A DNA stretch of 62,994 nt from Candidatus Reconcilbacillus cellulovorans. Lineage in GTDB: Bacteria; Bacillota; Bacilli; Paenibacillales; Reconciliibacillaceae. The notes under the pieces are model-generated. The model was not told where the DNA came from. It ran no database searches and saw only the letters and a list, made by a program, of their open reading frames with translations. Every line of letters starts with the position of its first letter. Position 1 is the stretch's first letter. The DNA lies in contig MOXJ01000013.1 of NCBI GenBank assembly GCA_002507565.1, positions 1 through 62,994 of the forward strand, in the 5' to 3' direction. A program made the translations under genes and the position numbers. This document shows positions 38,560 to 47,843 of this stretch, one piece after another.

Positions 38560-40023
38560 TTAGATGGACAACTCCGAACTAGATCGAGGACACTTGAAAT
38601 ATTCGTAAGAAGGATGAAGTTGTTCAAGAAAACTTTTGATTTTCGACTTCAAAGCTTCCGGGTCGGAAGGATCGTCGTTCATACCGCCATGCATCATATC
38701 ATTGCGAGAGGAGCGCAAAGAATCAAGAATTCCCACAATCGATTTTTCCAATTTCATTACATATTCGTAAATCGGATTCCATATATCTGGCGAATATTTG
38801 GTTGAAAGCGATGCAATTCCATCTTCTTTCTTTTGATTTACATGATTAATCAATGTTGTCACTAATGTTCTTGCTTTTTCATCATTTGTCTTTTCCTCTC
38901 CCAAAGCTTCAATGCAAATTTTGGAAACCACTCCTTCCAGCAAAAACGTATAGGCTTGCTGAATTCGGTTGTGACCAACGCACCATTGTGCAGCGGACCA
39001 GTAATGTTCCACTCTGTCGTCCGTCCTCAACTGCTCGATCAGATGACCGATCTTGCTGAATAACGAGGTAATCGGAGCAAGCTCGTTGTCGGAAGGTATC
39101 GCGTACTGATTCAGCTCTTCGAAAAGATCAGCCAAATTTTTAACACGAGCGAAAGTAGATTTGTCCTTTCTACCGTGCGCTTTATTATCCGCATTTTTTT
39201 CCGATGGAGGCGGTGTAGGAGCCGCCATTCGGCAAGTGGCCAAGGCATCTACTAAATTCCCCAATTCACTTATAATTTTTCTTATCTGCCGGACAGTACC
39301 GGATTCCATCGAAGGAGATCCGTACACCGATTTCCATGTCTCCCGCGTCAACTCCTCCAACATCGACAAATCACCCGCCCGGTCGAACAGCGTGACGGCA
39401 TTCGCCCACTCGCCGAGTCGGACCATCGAAGTGATATCGACGAGAGGCGCGATCCGCTTACTCTGCCCATTGGATTGCGCGTCAGGCGCGTTCGACTGCC
39501 CGGCTTCATAAGCGCCGTAATACACCCCGCCCAATTTCACATCGCGGCGCAAAGTCCGCACGTAGGTCCATATCGCGGAAGCCATGACCGGCAAAAAACG
39601 AAACCCAAAACTGATGTCGAAATACACTTCGTCGCCGTCGTGAATTAATTCCGCGATCTGATTGAACAATTTCCATTGATCCGCCGCCGCCGTCGCATGT
39701 TCGCTTTCGATCAACCTGAACTCATACTTGAACGGAAACGTCTCACGACCGGATGTCAAGGCCGCCTCCAGGGTTTCATAGGGAACATTTTTGTCTCCCT
39801 GCTTTCTTTCCCTTGTGGTTTGATCCCAGTTGTCGGCTTTGGCCTTCGGCGTCGCGAAAACAATCAGGCGGTCGTCCGGTCCCCATGGCCCTGACTGTTG
39901 TTGTAGAATATCCAGAATCGCCAGGGAAGTGAAACGCCTTTCCTTAGATCGAAATGAGCCCATTTCATACGTGCAAGGCTGATAGACCGCAACTCCTAGA
40001 AAAGTGAACATTTTTCTTGCCAT
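38560..40023 (-). CDS. csx1: Csx1-family CARF-HEPN ribonuclease
   Basis: A 487-residue effector of the type III system. The N-terminal CARF domain (FTFLGVAVYQPCTYEM; the ligand loop EVYFDISFGFRFLPVMAS near 132-150) should bind cyclic oligoadenylate made by Cas10. The C-terminal HEPN domain carries the RNase motif R440-x4-H445 in SSRNDMMHGG. On signal binding it would cut RNA non-specifically. The ATG at 40023 has AGGAGGAAA about 10 bases upstream, 14 bases after the cmr6 stop, so it is the last gene of the cmr operon. The second half is clearly AT-richer than neighbouring genes, hinting at separate transfer. Confidence 0.9.
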   Translation of the reverse strand: MARKMFTFLGVAVYQPCTYEMGSFRSKERRFTSLAILDILQQQSGPWGPDDRLIVFATPKAKADNWDQTTRERKQGDKNVPYETLEAALTSGRETFPFKYEFRLIESEHATAAADQWKLFNQIAELIHDGDEVYFDISFGFRFLPVMASAIWTYVRTLRRDVKLGGVYYGAYEAGQSNAPDAQSNGQSKRIAPLVDITSMVRLGEWANAVTLFDRAGDLSMLEELTRETWKSVYGSPSMESGTVRQIRKIISELGNLVDALATCRMAAPTPPPSEKNADNKAHGRKDKSTFARVKNLADLFEELNQYAIPSDNELAPITSLFSKIGHLIEQLRTDDRVEHYWSAAQWCVGHNRIQQAYTFLLEGVVSKICIEALGEEKTNDEKARTLVTTLINHVNQKKEDGIASLSTKYSPDIWNPIYEYVMKLEKSIVGILDSLRSSRNDMMHGGMNDDPSDPEALKSKIKSFLEQLHPSYEYFKCPRSSSELSI

Positions 40024-40037
40024 ATGGATTTTTCCTC

Positions 40038-41234
40038 CTATTCCCCCAAAATCCGTTGAATCTGTTGGACTTTCTCCCGCTGCTTTGGAGAAAGCTTCGA
40101 TCCTTCCCATTCACCGACGCTCTGCCAATACGCCTTCAGCGCCGCGGCAAGCTTTTTTTGCGCTTCTCCTGATAATTGATTGATAAATTGGTTAAATAAT
40201 TCTTTGCTCCGCTGGATGTCCTGCCCTCCCTTGCCCAGCCCGGCGATCTCCTCGCATAACCGATCTTCCAGCGGCATCGCTTCGAGACGGCGACGGCGTT
40301 CTTCTTCAAGACGCTTCCGCTCTTCCTCCAGGCGTCGCTGTTCCTCTTCACGGCGGTGCCGCTCTGCTTCCGCCCGTCTTCGCTCGGTTTCCTGCTTGAA
40401 TCGCTCGACCCATTCCTCGGTTTCGTCCCGCCAATCGTCGAAGCGGCCGTAACCGGACGACGTTTTCGAACCGATTCCCCATTCCATTAACGCCCGGCTC
40501 AACGCGGTACAGGCAACTTTTAGCCAATCCTGCCCGTCTCGCCCCGGCCCGGTGGCCGACAGCATGAAAAGCATTCTCGCCGGTTTCGTTGGAGCATCCC
40601 CGCTTTTTTCCTCGGCCGCATCCGCCACGGTCCAAAACTCGACCGGATTCGGCTCCTGATCGTCGGTCGCCGCCTTTTGGCCTGTATAATAGTCGGGAAA
40701 ATGTACCGTCAACACGTCCGGCTGAAGTTCCCACTCCGTAGCCGGATCGGGAAACGCATCGTAAAAACGCACACACCCCTCGCGGTTTTCATCGCCGAGC
40801 ATGACGCGGATCCACTCCGCCTCCATGCCGAATTGAGCCGTCAGCCAGTGGCGGACGAGCCCCTTCAGGCTGCTTGCAGGGATATACGGCACGCCGTAAA
40901 GGGGATGCAGCGTCAAGGCCGTTTCCCGGCAATGCGCGCCGCCGAGGCCGTGGACGAGCCGTCCGTTCGGGCGCATGCTGGCGATGCGGATGCAACCGGG
41001 CAGCGCGGACGACAACAAGGCGTAGACGCGGAGATTCACGGCCTCCTGCAGCACTGCGAGCGTATTCTGAAGCGGCAGCTTGGATTCCAAATCCTTACAT
41101 ATGGATTTTTTGTCCTTTTTATGTCGAACGACTTGAAAATAATGTATTCTATACCATAAATTTTCAATTTGCTGCTTATTCTGCCGAAAAACTTCCACCG
41201 TATCCCGCGGATGGTAGCGCGCCGTCTCCGTCAC
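40038..41234 (-). CDS. cmr6: Cmr6, type III-B RAMP subunit with coiled-coil tail
   Basis: Cmr6 caps the Cmr backbone at the crRNA 3' side. The RAMP core (residues about 85-270) has LTLHPLYGVPYIPASSLKGLVRHWL and the Gly-rich loop WGIGSKTSSGYGRFDDW. After it comes an Arg/Glu heptad region (residues about 276-320: ERFKQETERRRAEAERHRRE and on), then a helical tail to residue 398. Family members without the tail are shorter. The GTG at 41232-41234 overlaps the cmr5 stop and has AAAGGGG 10 bases upstream. Confidence 0.9.
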   Translation of the reverse strand: MTETARYHPRDTVEVFRQNKQQIENLWYRIHYFQVVRHKKDKKSICKDLESKLPLQNTLAVLQEAVNLRVYALLSSALPGCIRIASMRPNGRLVHGLGGAHCRETALTLHPLYGVPYIPASSLKGLVRHWLTAQFGMEAEWIRVMLGDENREGCVRFYDAFPDPATEWELQPDVLTVHFPDYYTGQKAATDDQEPNPVEFWTVADAAEEKSGDAPTKPARMLFMLSATGPGRDGQDWLKVACTALSRALMEWGIGSKTSSGYGRFDDWRDETEEWVERFKQETERRRAEAERHRREEEQRRLEEERKRLEEERRRRLEAMPLEDRLCEEIAGLGKGGQDIQRSKELFNQFINQLSGEAQKKLAAALKAYWQSVGEWEGSKLSPKQREKVQQIQRILGE

Positions 41235-41740
41235 GACCCGGACGCCCCTTTCGCGCCGTCGCCGTCGGACGCCGACTTGATTTTCCCCGCCGCGATTCGG
41301 GCCATCCATTGAACGAGCGCCAGCGTCTCGACCGTCATCATGCGGTATTCCCGGCTGTCGCATTTCAGCAGATGACGGATCCATCCGTCGTCGTCTTTCG
41401 CGTCACGACCGCTGTTTTTGCCGGACGGGCGATCGTCGCGACGGCCGCCGGGCGCAGCTTCCAAACGTTCCGTCTCTTCTTCCCACGGTCCAAACAGACT
41501 TTCCATCCACTTCTGAATTTGCTCATAAATTTTTCGATAAGTACCGCCCTTACTGTAATAAAACGCCATCGCCTGCGCGAGCCCGTTCGTCTGGATCATC
41601 GCCGAAAGTTTCAACATATAAGAACGATAGTTGTGCAATTCTTTTTCATTTTTCGGATCGTTGACAAAACCGACCACCGCGTCGTAAGCATATGCGGCGC
41701 GGCCGTTTTCGATCTGTTCCCGCTTGATGCCTTGCGCCAT
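41231..41740 (-). CDS. cmr5: Cmr5, type III-B small subunit
   Basis: The 169-residue helical small subunit contacts target RNA along the Cmr filament. Typical segments are NYRSYMLKLSAMIQTNGLAQAMAFYYSKGG and YRMMTVETLALVQWMARIAAGKI. A hydrophilic insert of about 35 residues (ETERLEAAPGGRRDDRPSGK and on) separates them. I chose the ATG at 41740, with AAGGG about 10 bases upstream. The stop overlaps the cmr6 start. Confidence 0.92.
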   Translation of the reverse strand: MAQGIKREQIENGRAAYAYDAVVGFVNDPKNEKELHNYRSYMLKLSAMIQTNGLAQAMAFYYSKGGTYRKIYEQIQKWMESLFGPWEEETERLEAAPGGRRDDRPSGKNSGRDAKDDDGWIRHLLKCDSREYRMMTVETLALVQWMARIAAGKIKSASDGDGAKGASGS

Positions 41741-41765
41741 CCGGTTCACGCCCTTTCCCCGTCGC

Positions 41766-42713
41766 TTAAAACCACGTTTTCCTCAGCATGCCGCGCCCGA
41801 CGGAGTTGTTGCCGCCGAGCTGGAAAACGTCGGGCACCCGCTTTGGATCTTTCAGATACCGCATAACTTCTTCCGCCGACATAGAAACCTCGCGCTTCTC
41901 ACCGCCCGCGTCCTTGAAGGCTGCCTTGACCGAATCAAAGGCGAACAGGTAGGCGTAAAACACGGTCTCCGGCGGCACGTGTTCCTCGTACCACAGGCCC
42001 CCGTCGGCGACAGTTCCTCTTTCATAATTGATCCGGATGCGCGCCTGCACTTCGGTCGCCAGCTGGACGAAATCGGCGAAATCTTCGTCGGAGACGACCG
42101 CAAGACGCGCGACGACCCGGCCTTTTTGGTCTTCACCGAGCCATTGCTCCAGCCGTTCCGCCAATCTTTTCGCCTGTTCGTCGACGCGACAGTCGGAAAA
42201 CGTATATTCCGCCAGGACCAGACGTCCCTTGTCGCTCAGCTCGGCGCTCGGACCGACCAGCATGTCGGCAGACGAGACACAGCCCGGCTCCGGTACCGGC
42301 AACGTCGACACTTCCCGCCCGTAAGCATCGCGGTATGCCGCCGCCTCGCGGTTGAACCGCTCGAGCACGAACGGACACGTGATCCAGACGAATACCCGCC
42401 GCATCGACCGGACAGGAAACAGAAGCACGCGCGCGTCGGTCAGCGTGACGGCACCCGCGCTCGGTTCCTCCCTGCCCCCGGGTTCCCCGCCGAAGACCAG
42501 TTCAAGTTTCCGCTTCTCTTCATCGGAGTCCCCCGTCGCTTCACGCGCGGCCGCCCGGATCGCGCCCTTGAGCGACGAACCTTCGATTTTCGGAAACCGC
42601 GTATGCTTTTCGCGCTGAATCGGCAAATCGACGAAACCGACTTCGCTGCCGCTGCCCGGATGGACCGACGTCACCGCGTACAACAACATGCCTTGCGTTT
42701 GCGTTTTCACCAT
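41766..42713 (-). CDS. cmr4: Cmr4, type III-B backbone RNase subunit
   Basis: Cmr4 forms the repeated backbone and cuts target RNA at 6-nt intervals. The 315 residues contain GMLLYAVTSVHPGSGSEVG, the segment FVDLPIQREKHTRFPKIEGS, whose Asp aligns with the catalytic Asp of other Cmr4 proteins, SSLKGAIRAAAR, and the C-terminal FQLGGNNSVGRGMLRKTWF. The ATG at 42713 has GGGGTGAAG directly upstream. It follows cmr3 by 31 bases. Confidence 0.94.
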   Translation of the reverse strand: MVKTQTQGMLLYAVTSVHPGSGSEVGFVDLPIQREKHTRFPKIEGSSLKGAIRAAAREATGDSDEEKRKLELVFGGEPGGREEPSAGAVTLTDARVLLFPVRSMRRVFVWITCPFVLERFNREAAAYRDAYGREVSTLPVPEPGCVSSADMLVGPSAELSDKGRLVLAEYTFSDCRVDEQAKRLAERLEQWLGEDQKGRVVARLAVVSDEDFADFVQLATEVQARIRINYERGTVADGGLWYEEHVPPETVFYAYLFAFDSVKAAFKDAGGEKREVSMSAEEVMRYLKDPKRVPDVFQLGGNNSVGRGMLRKTWF

Positions 42714-42744
42714 CTTCACCCCGTTTTTCTTTATCACGAAAAAG

Positions 42745-43914
42745 TTATCGCGCCTCGACGCCCACGCCGCCGACGGCTTCCGCGGCGCCGACGACGGCGC
42801 GGCCGTAGCCTTCCTCGCTGAGCTCGTCGGACAACGAACGGCGGAACGCCGTTTCCACGAACGTCTCGGCGAGCGACGGCTTCACTTCGACGTACACGAC
42901 CGCGCCTGCCGGCAACGCGTTGCGCCTCGGCTTCGGACGGTTGCGCGCCATATCCCAGCCGCCGATCACGACCGGACGCCCGAGCGCCGCGGTAAGGATG
43001 CGGACTTCCAGTCCGTCGTCGATCCGCCAGACGCCTGTTTCGGAATCGAAACGTTCCGGCCGATTGCCGCGTTTCCAGATCGCCGGTGTCAGGAACACAA
43101 CGCGCGCGATACCCGTTTCTCGGATCCGCCGGGAAACTTCCGCCCGTTCTGTAGCCGTCAGCACCTCGAGCGAACCGCGCAGCTGCCGAAGCGTCCACGG
43201 CCGGTTTTCACCGCCGAGCCGCAACATCGGGATATCCGCAAAATCCGGTGCGTCATCGTCGTCGGCCTCCGCGACCAGGCTGACGGCGCGGCCCTCCTCT
43301 TCATGGAAGCGCCCCATCTCGACGCGGTACAGCATTTCGTCGCGGGCGCGGCGGGTGGCCGGATCGAGCGCGATGCCGATTTTCGGCTCGCGGACGACCA
43401 GGCGGCCGTACACCTGAACAGCCGGCATCGGCTCATCGCCGCCGAACAGGTGTCGTTTCCAATCATTCAGGCGGACATACATCCCCGCCGCCGATTCCGT
43501 CTTCTCCCGGCTGTTGCTGTAAAGCCGCCAGGCGGACTCATCCGACGCCCACCCAGCCCGTTCCGGCTCGTACACCAGCTTGAGCCGCCGGGCGGAATCG
43601 CCTGTCTTGCCGACGACGACACAGTCAAACGGGACCGGCAACAGCAAGTCGTCGCCGACTTTCAGAAAAACGCCGCGCAACCGGAACCGACCTTTTTCCG
43701 AAGGCGTGCCCATCCAGGCGCGGACGGCCTCGTCCCGTCCCGCGTAGAACGTCTCCAGGTCCGAATGCCGCAGCACATACGCCGTGCGCAAAGCGCCGTA
43801 CACCGTCCCAGGCCGCGGGGGGAACAGCCCGGCGGCCGCCGAATCCTCTCCGACCGCAAACGGCCGATGGTCGCGGAAAAAGAAAGTGTCGGCGGGCCGC
43901 AACTCAAACAACAT
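42745..43914 (-). CDS. cmr3: Cmr3, type III-B crRNA-handle subunit
   Basis: Cmr3 pairs with Cas10 and holds the crRNA 5' handle. The 389-residue RAMP protein begins FELRPADTFFFRDHRPF, typical of Cmr3. FPPRPGTVYGALRTAYVLRH and LPAGAVVYVEVKPSLAETFVETAF are further family blocks; a Gly-rich loop ends the protein (EEGYGRAVVGAAEAVGG). The ATG lies inside the 3' end of cmr2, overlapping it by 11 bases. Confidence 0.93.
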   Translation of the reverse strand: MLFELRPADTFFFRDHRPFAVGEDSAAAGLFPPRPGTVYGALRTAYVLRHSDLETFYAGRDEAVRAWMGTPSEKGRFRLRGVFLKVGDDLLLPVPFDCVVVGKTGDSARRLKLVYEPERAGWASDESAWRLYSNSREKTESAAGMYVRLNDWKRHLFGGDEPMPAVQVYGRLVVREPKIGIALDPATRRARDEMLYRVEMGRFHEEEGRAVSLVAEADDDDAPDFADIPMLRLGGENRPWTLRQLRGSLEVLTATERAEVSRRIRETGIARVVFLTPAIWKRGNRPERFDSETGVWRIDDGLEVRILTAALGRPVVIGGWDMARNRPKPRRNALPAGAVVYVEVKPSLAETFVETAFRRSLSDELSEEGYGRAVVGAAEAVGGVGVEAR

Positions 43915-45634
43915 GTTCGGCCGAACCCCCTTTTTGCTTTTTCCTGATACGGCGAATAAAGGTCAAAATACTGATCAAATGAAGCCACTCGATGGTCGAA
44001 CTCATGTCGGCATGCAGTTCAACCAGTTCTTCCGCATACCGGCCCGCATCGACGGACGTCTCGCCGGTTTTCAGCGACCGGCGAATCAGCCGTTCGAGCT
44101 CGGTGCGCATCAGGTCGTCGTCGCGCACGCGGTCGCCCGTCGGCCGGATTCGCCCGGCGCCCGCGCTTTTCCTGAACATGCCCGATACACTCGAACCGAC
44201 GAGCGGCATAAACGCTTCAGCGAACCGGTAGTAAAACGTATCCGACAAATGCCGCTCCAGATCGTCCACCCACCGGTTCAACCGATCGACGGTCCAGTCG
44301 CCGGACTCCAGCCGCCACGGCACGACCGCCTCGTGGATTTCACCGCTGCGCGCCATGACTGCGATCGCGAGCGCGTCTTTGTGTCTTCGTCCGTCGGGAC
44401 TCCGATACGCTTTCGCCCGCTTCTCCAGCTGACGCAAATATTTGAGGACGTGCGACAACGGCGCCTTTTCATGCGCGATCACAAGCGCGATCGACGAAGT
44501 CGCCGAAGGGTCGAGGCCGTCGGCGCTTCCGAACGTCTTGCGCAACTCTCCCGCGACCTGGAGCACTCGCTCCGGCGGCAAAATCGCCAGCACGTCGTCG
44601 CCGCCAGCGTATACCGTTTTCGCCCGCTCCCCGCCGAACCTGCGCACGATCAGATCGACGCGTTGCCGCGAATAACGCGCAAGCCGGTCGCTAACCCACG
44701 TCTGCCACCTGATCGGCGACATCGGTTCGGGATGCCGGCTTCGCCGCTCGCCGGAAAACCAGCCGCCCATATCGTCGCCATCCATCATTAGAAAGGCGAC
44801 ATACGTCCCGCCACCCGCTATATCGAGCGTCGAAGGAAACGATGGAAACGCAAAGCCGGGAATTTCTCTTTTGTAAAAATTTCTGGCCATCCGCTTGCCG
44901 AGACAGACACCGCACAGACATTCGCCTTCGCGGATGCGGCTGACCCGACGAACGCTTCCGGAAACGTCCCGCTCTTCACGGTCGACGGGATCGCCGAAAC
45001 ATTCCCGTTTGCCGTATTGCTCTAGCTGCTTCGACCAGGATCCGCCCCTGCCCCAGAGCGCCTCGCGTTCACCGCAGACAGTGCAGATCGCGCCGTTTTG
45101 TTCATCCGGTCCGAAAACACGATCGTTCTTCGCCGACGCCAGCCGTCGCTCCAACACCGCTTTGGCCCGGTCGAAGCCGTCTTCGCCGTGGAACGGCTCG
45201 ATTGCCCAGAACACCTCGATCGCCGCAGCCGCTTGGTGCTTGGCTTTCTGCTTAAATTCATCAAAAAAAGGAGCAGAACGCTCGAATGCCTCCTCGACGG
45301 CCGACGCACAAATCCGCTCGAACTGAAACCGGACGTATTTGGCGACGGTCCGCATCTTTTGCGCGAGCTGCTCGGCGGTGAAAGTAGACTCGGGTTGCGT
45401 CACAAGCAGGATCCGGTTCGGCAAGGATGCGATGTCGGTCGCTCCGTCGTTTGGGCGTTTCGGCGACACCGCCTGAAACTCGTCTTCCGGAAACGACTTC
45501 AGCGCTTCAGCAGCGAGATGAGACAAGATGTAGCTGCCGGCCCACAGATCTTCGGTCTTGCGAGAAGCTGCGATAAACGACTGCACCGGCCCGATGCTCA
45601 TCACCGCCATCCACCGGTTGGTCGACCCGTTCAT
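43904..45634 (-). CDS. cmr2: Cas10/Cmr2 cyclase subunit lacking the HD domain
   Basis: Cas10 makes cyclic oligoadenylate when the complex binds target RNA. The 576-residue protein begins directly with the palm-1 region (VMSIGPVQSFIAASRKTEDLWAGSYILSHL). The N-terminal HD DNase domain of about 200 residues found in many Cmr2 proteins is absent. A zinc site is formed by Cys184-Cys187 (CTVC) and Cys241-Cys244 (CGVC). Palm 1 has MMDGDDMGGWF (284-292), and palm 2 has the intact GGDD (344-347) in YAGGDDVLAIL. So signalling should be active and DNA cleavage lost. The ATG overlaps the cmr1 stop by four bases. Confidence 0.94.
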   Translation of the reverse strand: MNGSTNRWMAVMSIGPVQSFIAASRKTEDLWAGSYILSHLAAEALKSFPEDEFQAVSPKRPNDGATDIASLPNRILLVTQPESTFTAEQLAQKMRTVAKYVRFQFERICASAVEEAFERSAPFFDEFKQKAKHQAAAAIEVFWAIEPFHGEDGFDRAKAVLERRLASAKNDRVFGPDEQNGAICTVCGEREALWGRGGSWSKQLEQYGKRECFGDPVDREERDVSGSVRRVSRIREGECLCGVCLGKRMARNFYKREIPGFAFPSFPSTLDIAGGGTYVAFLMMDGDDMGGWFSGERRSRHPEPMSPIRWQTWVSDRLARYSRQRVDLIVRRFGGERAKTVYAGGDDVLAILPPERVLQVAGELRKTFGSADGLDPSATSSIALVIAHEKAPLSHVLKYLRQLEKRAKAYRSPDGRRHKDALAIAVMARSGEIHEAVVPWRLESGDWTVDRLNRWVDDLERHLSDTFYYRFAEAFMPLVGSSVSGMFRKSAGAGRIRPTGDRVRDDDLMRTELERLIRRSLKTGETSVDAGRYAEELVELHADMSSTIEWLHLISILTFIRRIRKKQKGGSAEHVV

Positions 45635-46620
45635 ACGACGTTCACTCCGAGATGTCGAAGAAATTGTAATTTTGCATCCTCGTATCTTTTCGACTTGTGG
45701 TCGAAATCATCGGTATGAACTTCGGCGACGACGGGGATGTATTTGTCGCCGATCTTTTTGACGGTGCAGTGAAGCGGGGAAGCGAGCCTTCCGCTTCCGC
45801 CTTTGCCGAGCACTCCGCCACCCGGATTGGCGTGATGGGAGGCTTCGCCGATGGCTCTTACCGCTCCGCGCCAGTCATCCAACGGTTTTCCCACCCATAC
45901 CGACCGCAGCGTCGGATGACTCGTCGGGCCGTGGCGCGTCTCTAACACACAGCCGACATGACGGTCGGTATAGACCGTACATCCGCCTGCAAAGCCCGCT
46001 CCGACGGTTCGCCAGGCCTGGATCACGCGGGACAATTCTTGAACGTAATCGGCGACCGTTCGCCAAGCCCATTCCTTCCGGGCAAGCGAACCGTATCCGC
46101 GTCTTGATCGTAAACCGAGCCCTCCAAGCAGAATCCACCAATCAAGTAAAACAGAGTAATTTCGCAAAGAACCGAGTCTATCAAGCTTGGATCTCGGCTG
46201 AAACGCCAACTTGAGGACGGATCCCGGCTGAAATCCGATCGATGTCCCCCGTTTTTCTTGTCGATGAAGCAACAGATCAAATGCTTTTTGCACAGCTCTG
46301 TTGTCATATGTCAATACATCCACCGGCGAACGACTGCTCTCCTTTTCGCCAGCCGATCCACCGAACCAGGTCATTTCTTCTTTCAATAACTCTTTCGGCG
46401 CCGGCCCGGACTTTCCCCCCGCGCCCGGAACGCCGTCCCAACGCGCCGCCCGCCACCAGTACCGCAACATCCCGCGCACCGACGGAGACCGCCATTCGGC
46501 AGTTCCCTTATTCGCTCCATGCACCAACACGGGCGTCACCGCCACCAGCTCGAACTTTTGATCGATGACGGATGTCCGACTTTGAATCTCCTCCAATGCT
46601 TGTTTTACATCCACGCTCAT
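45631..46620 (-). CDS. cmr1: Cmr1, type III-B RAMP subunit
   Basis: Cmr1 caps the end of the Cmr backbone near the crRNA 3' end. The 329 residues have the family blocks FELVAVTPVLVHGANK, RSPSVRGMLRYWWRAARW, LLDWWILLGGLGLRSRRGYGSL and HHANPGGGVLGKGGSGRLASPL. The ATG at 46620 has AAGGGGGA upstream. It is the first gene of the cmr operon; the upstream 200 bases (46621-46828) hold no gene and should contain the operon promoter, which I could not place exactly. Confidence 0.93.
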   Translation of the reverse strand: MSVDVKQALEEIQSRTSVIDQKFELVAVTPVLVHGANKGTAEWRSPSVRGMLRYWWRAARWDGVPGAGGKSGPAPKELLKEEMTWFGGSAGEKESSRSPVDVLTYDNRAVQKAFDLLLHRQEKRGTSIGFQPGSVLKLAFQPRSKLDRLGSLRNYSVLLDWWILLGGLGLRSRRGYGSLARKEWAWRTVADYVQELSRVIQAWRTVGAGFAGGCTVYTDRHVGCVLETRHGPTSHPTLRSVWVGKPLDDWRGAVRAIGEASHHANPGGGVLGKGGSGRLASPLHCTVKKIGDKYIPVVAEVHTDDFDHKSKRYEDAKLQFLRHLGVNVV

Positions 46621-46828
46621 AAATCCCCCTTGCACGTGTCTTCTTTCAAAATTCGACAAAGCCTTCGAATTTCCTTCTTGTCCCATCCACAACATCAGGA
46701 AAAACAAAACAACCGTCCCTCAAGCCCGAGCCGTCGTCCGTGAATCGGTCCGGTTTCAAACCGGTACGATGCTACGAAATGTTTTAATACAAACCGACGC
46801 AACGATCACCGCAGAAGGAGGGAGCGCC

Positions 46829-47771
46829 GTGCAATTCCTCACTGCCGAACAACTTCGCCCCGGAGTCCGGCTGCGCAGCCGCTTGTATGGCCCCGACGGC
46901 CGGCTGCTCGTCCGCGAAGGCGTCATCCTGACCGAATCGATGCTTCCCCTCGTCATGCGGCTGCGCCCGAACGGCGTCTACGTCGACATCCCGCCGGCCG
47001 GTGACTGCACGACGCAGCCGGCACACGCCGCGACGGTAACCGTAGCGACAGACGCCACGGCAAACGCACCAGCCGGCGCGAATGCAGCAACCGAAGCCGA
47101 TCCGTCCTCCGAACAGGCCGACGGACTCGGGCGCGACTTCCGGGCCGCGGCCGCCGGCGTCGTGCGCAACGCCTATCGCGAGGCAAAGCGGACCGGCACG
47201 TTCACATTTCGCCCCGTTTCGGAACTGGCCAACCGGATCGTCGACACCGCGCTGGCCAAACCGGACTTCCGCCTGCGCTACAAGGACGTCCGGCTGCCGG
47301 AAACCGAACCGTACTAACGTCTGCTTTCTAGCCGCGCTTCTGGGAGCCCGGCTGAGCCTCAACATGCTTCAGCTCAAGCAACTGGCGCTCGGCGCCCTTC
47401 TTCACGACATCGGCTACGCATTGGCCGACGAACGCGGAACGGAAACGCACGTCTGGAATGGCTTTCATCTTCTCCGGAAACATCCCGAATTTCCGCTGTT
47501 CAGTGCGCACGTAGCACTTCAGCATCACGAACGAGTCGACGGCAGCGGCTATCCGAAACGGTTCGACGGTCAGAACATTCACCTGTTCGCCCGCATTTGC
47601 GCGATCGCCGACGATTTCGACCATCTCGTCAACGACCGGACGTCGCCGTACCATCCGGCCGACGCAGCCAGCATCCTTCGGGAAAAAGCGGGTCGCGAAC
47701 ACGATCCACAGCTCGTCGCCGCGTTCGTCCGGCTCACGGAAACTGATTTCCCAACGGCCGAAGCTCGCTGA
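46829..47771 (+). pseudogene. HD-GYP domain protein, frameshifted
   Basis: This looks like a cyclic-di-GMP phosphodiesterase of the HD-GYP family, broken by a small lesion. The first part (GTG at 46829, with AAGGAGG upstream) reads to a stop at 47315-47317 and ends YKDVRLPETEPY. The remainder continues in another frame as NVCFLAALLGARLSLNMLQLKQLALGALLHDIGYALADERG, HHERVDGSGYPKRFDG and ICAIADDFDHLVNDR. The expected Tyr-x-Tyr-x-His-Ser segment, which supplies a metal-binding His, is missing at the junction, so a short deletion rather than a simple one-base slip is likely. A sequencing error is the alternative. Confidence 0.75.
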
Positions 47772-47790
47772 GAACATCCGCCGAAAAGCC

Positions 47791-47842
47791 GGGCGGCCTT
47801 TCGCGGACTGTCGTCCGTGAAAGGCCGCCCGAAAGCCTTTTT
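47791..47842. terminator. Strong bidirectional terminator
   Basis: An 18-bp stem (47791-47808 with 47813-47830, one wobble, loop TGTC) lies between the convergent HD-GYP and GH10 genes. On the plus strand it is followed by GAAAGCC and TTTTT (47838-47842); on the minus strand by GGCTTTT. Confidence 0.88.
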
Positions 47843-47843
47843 C

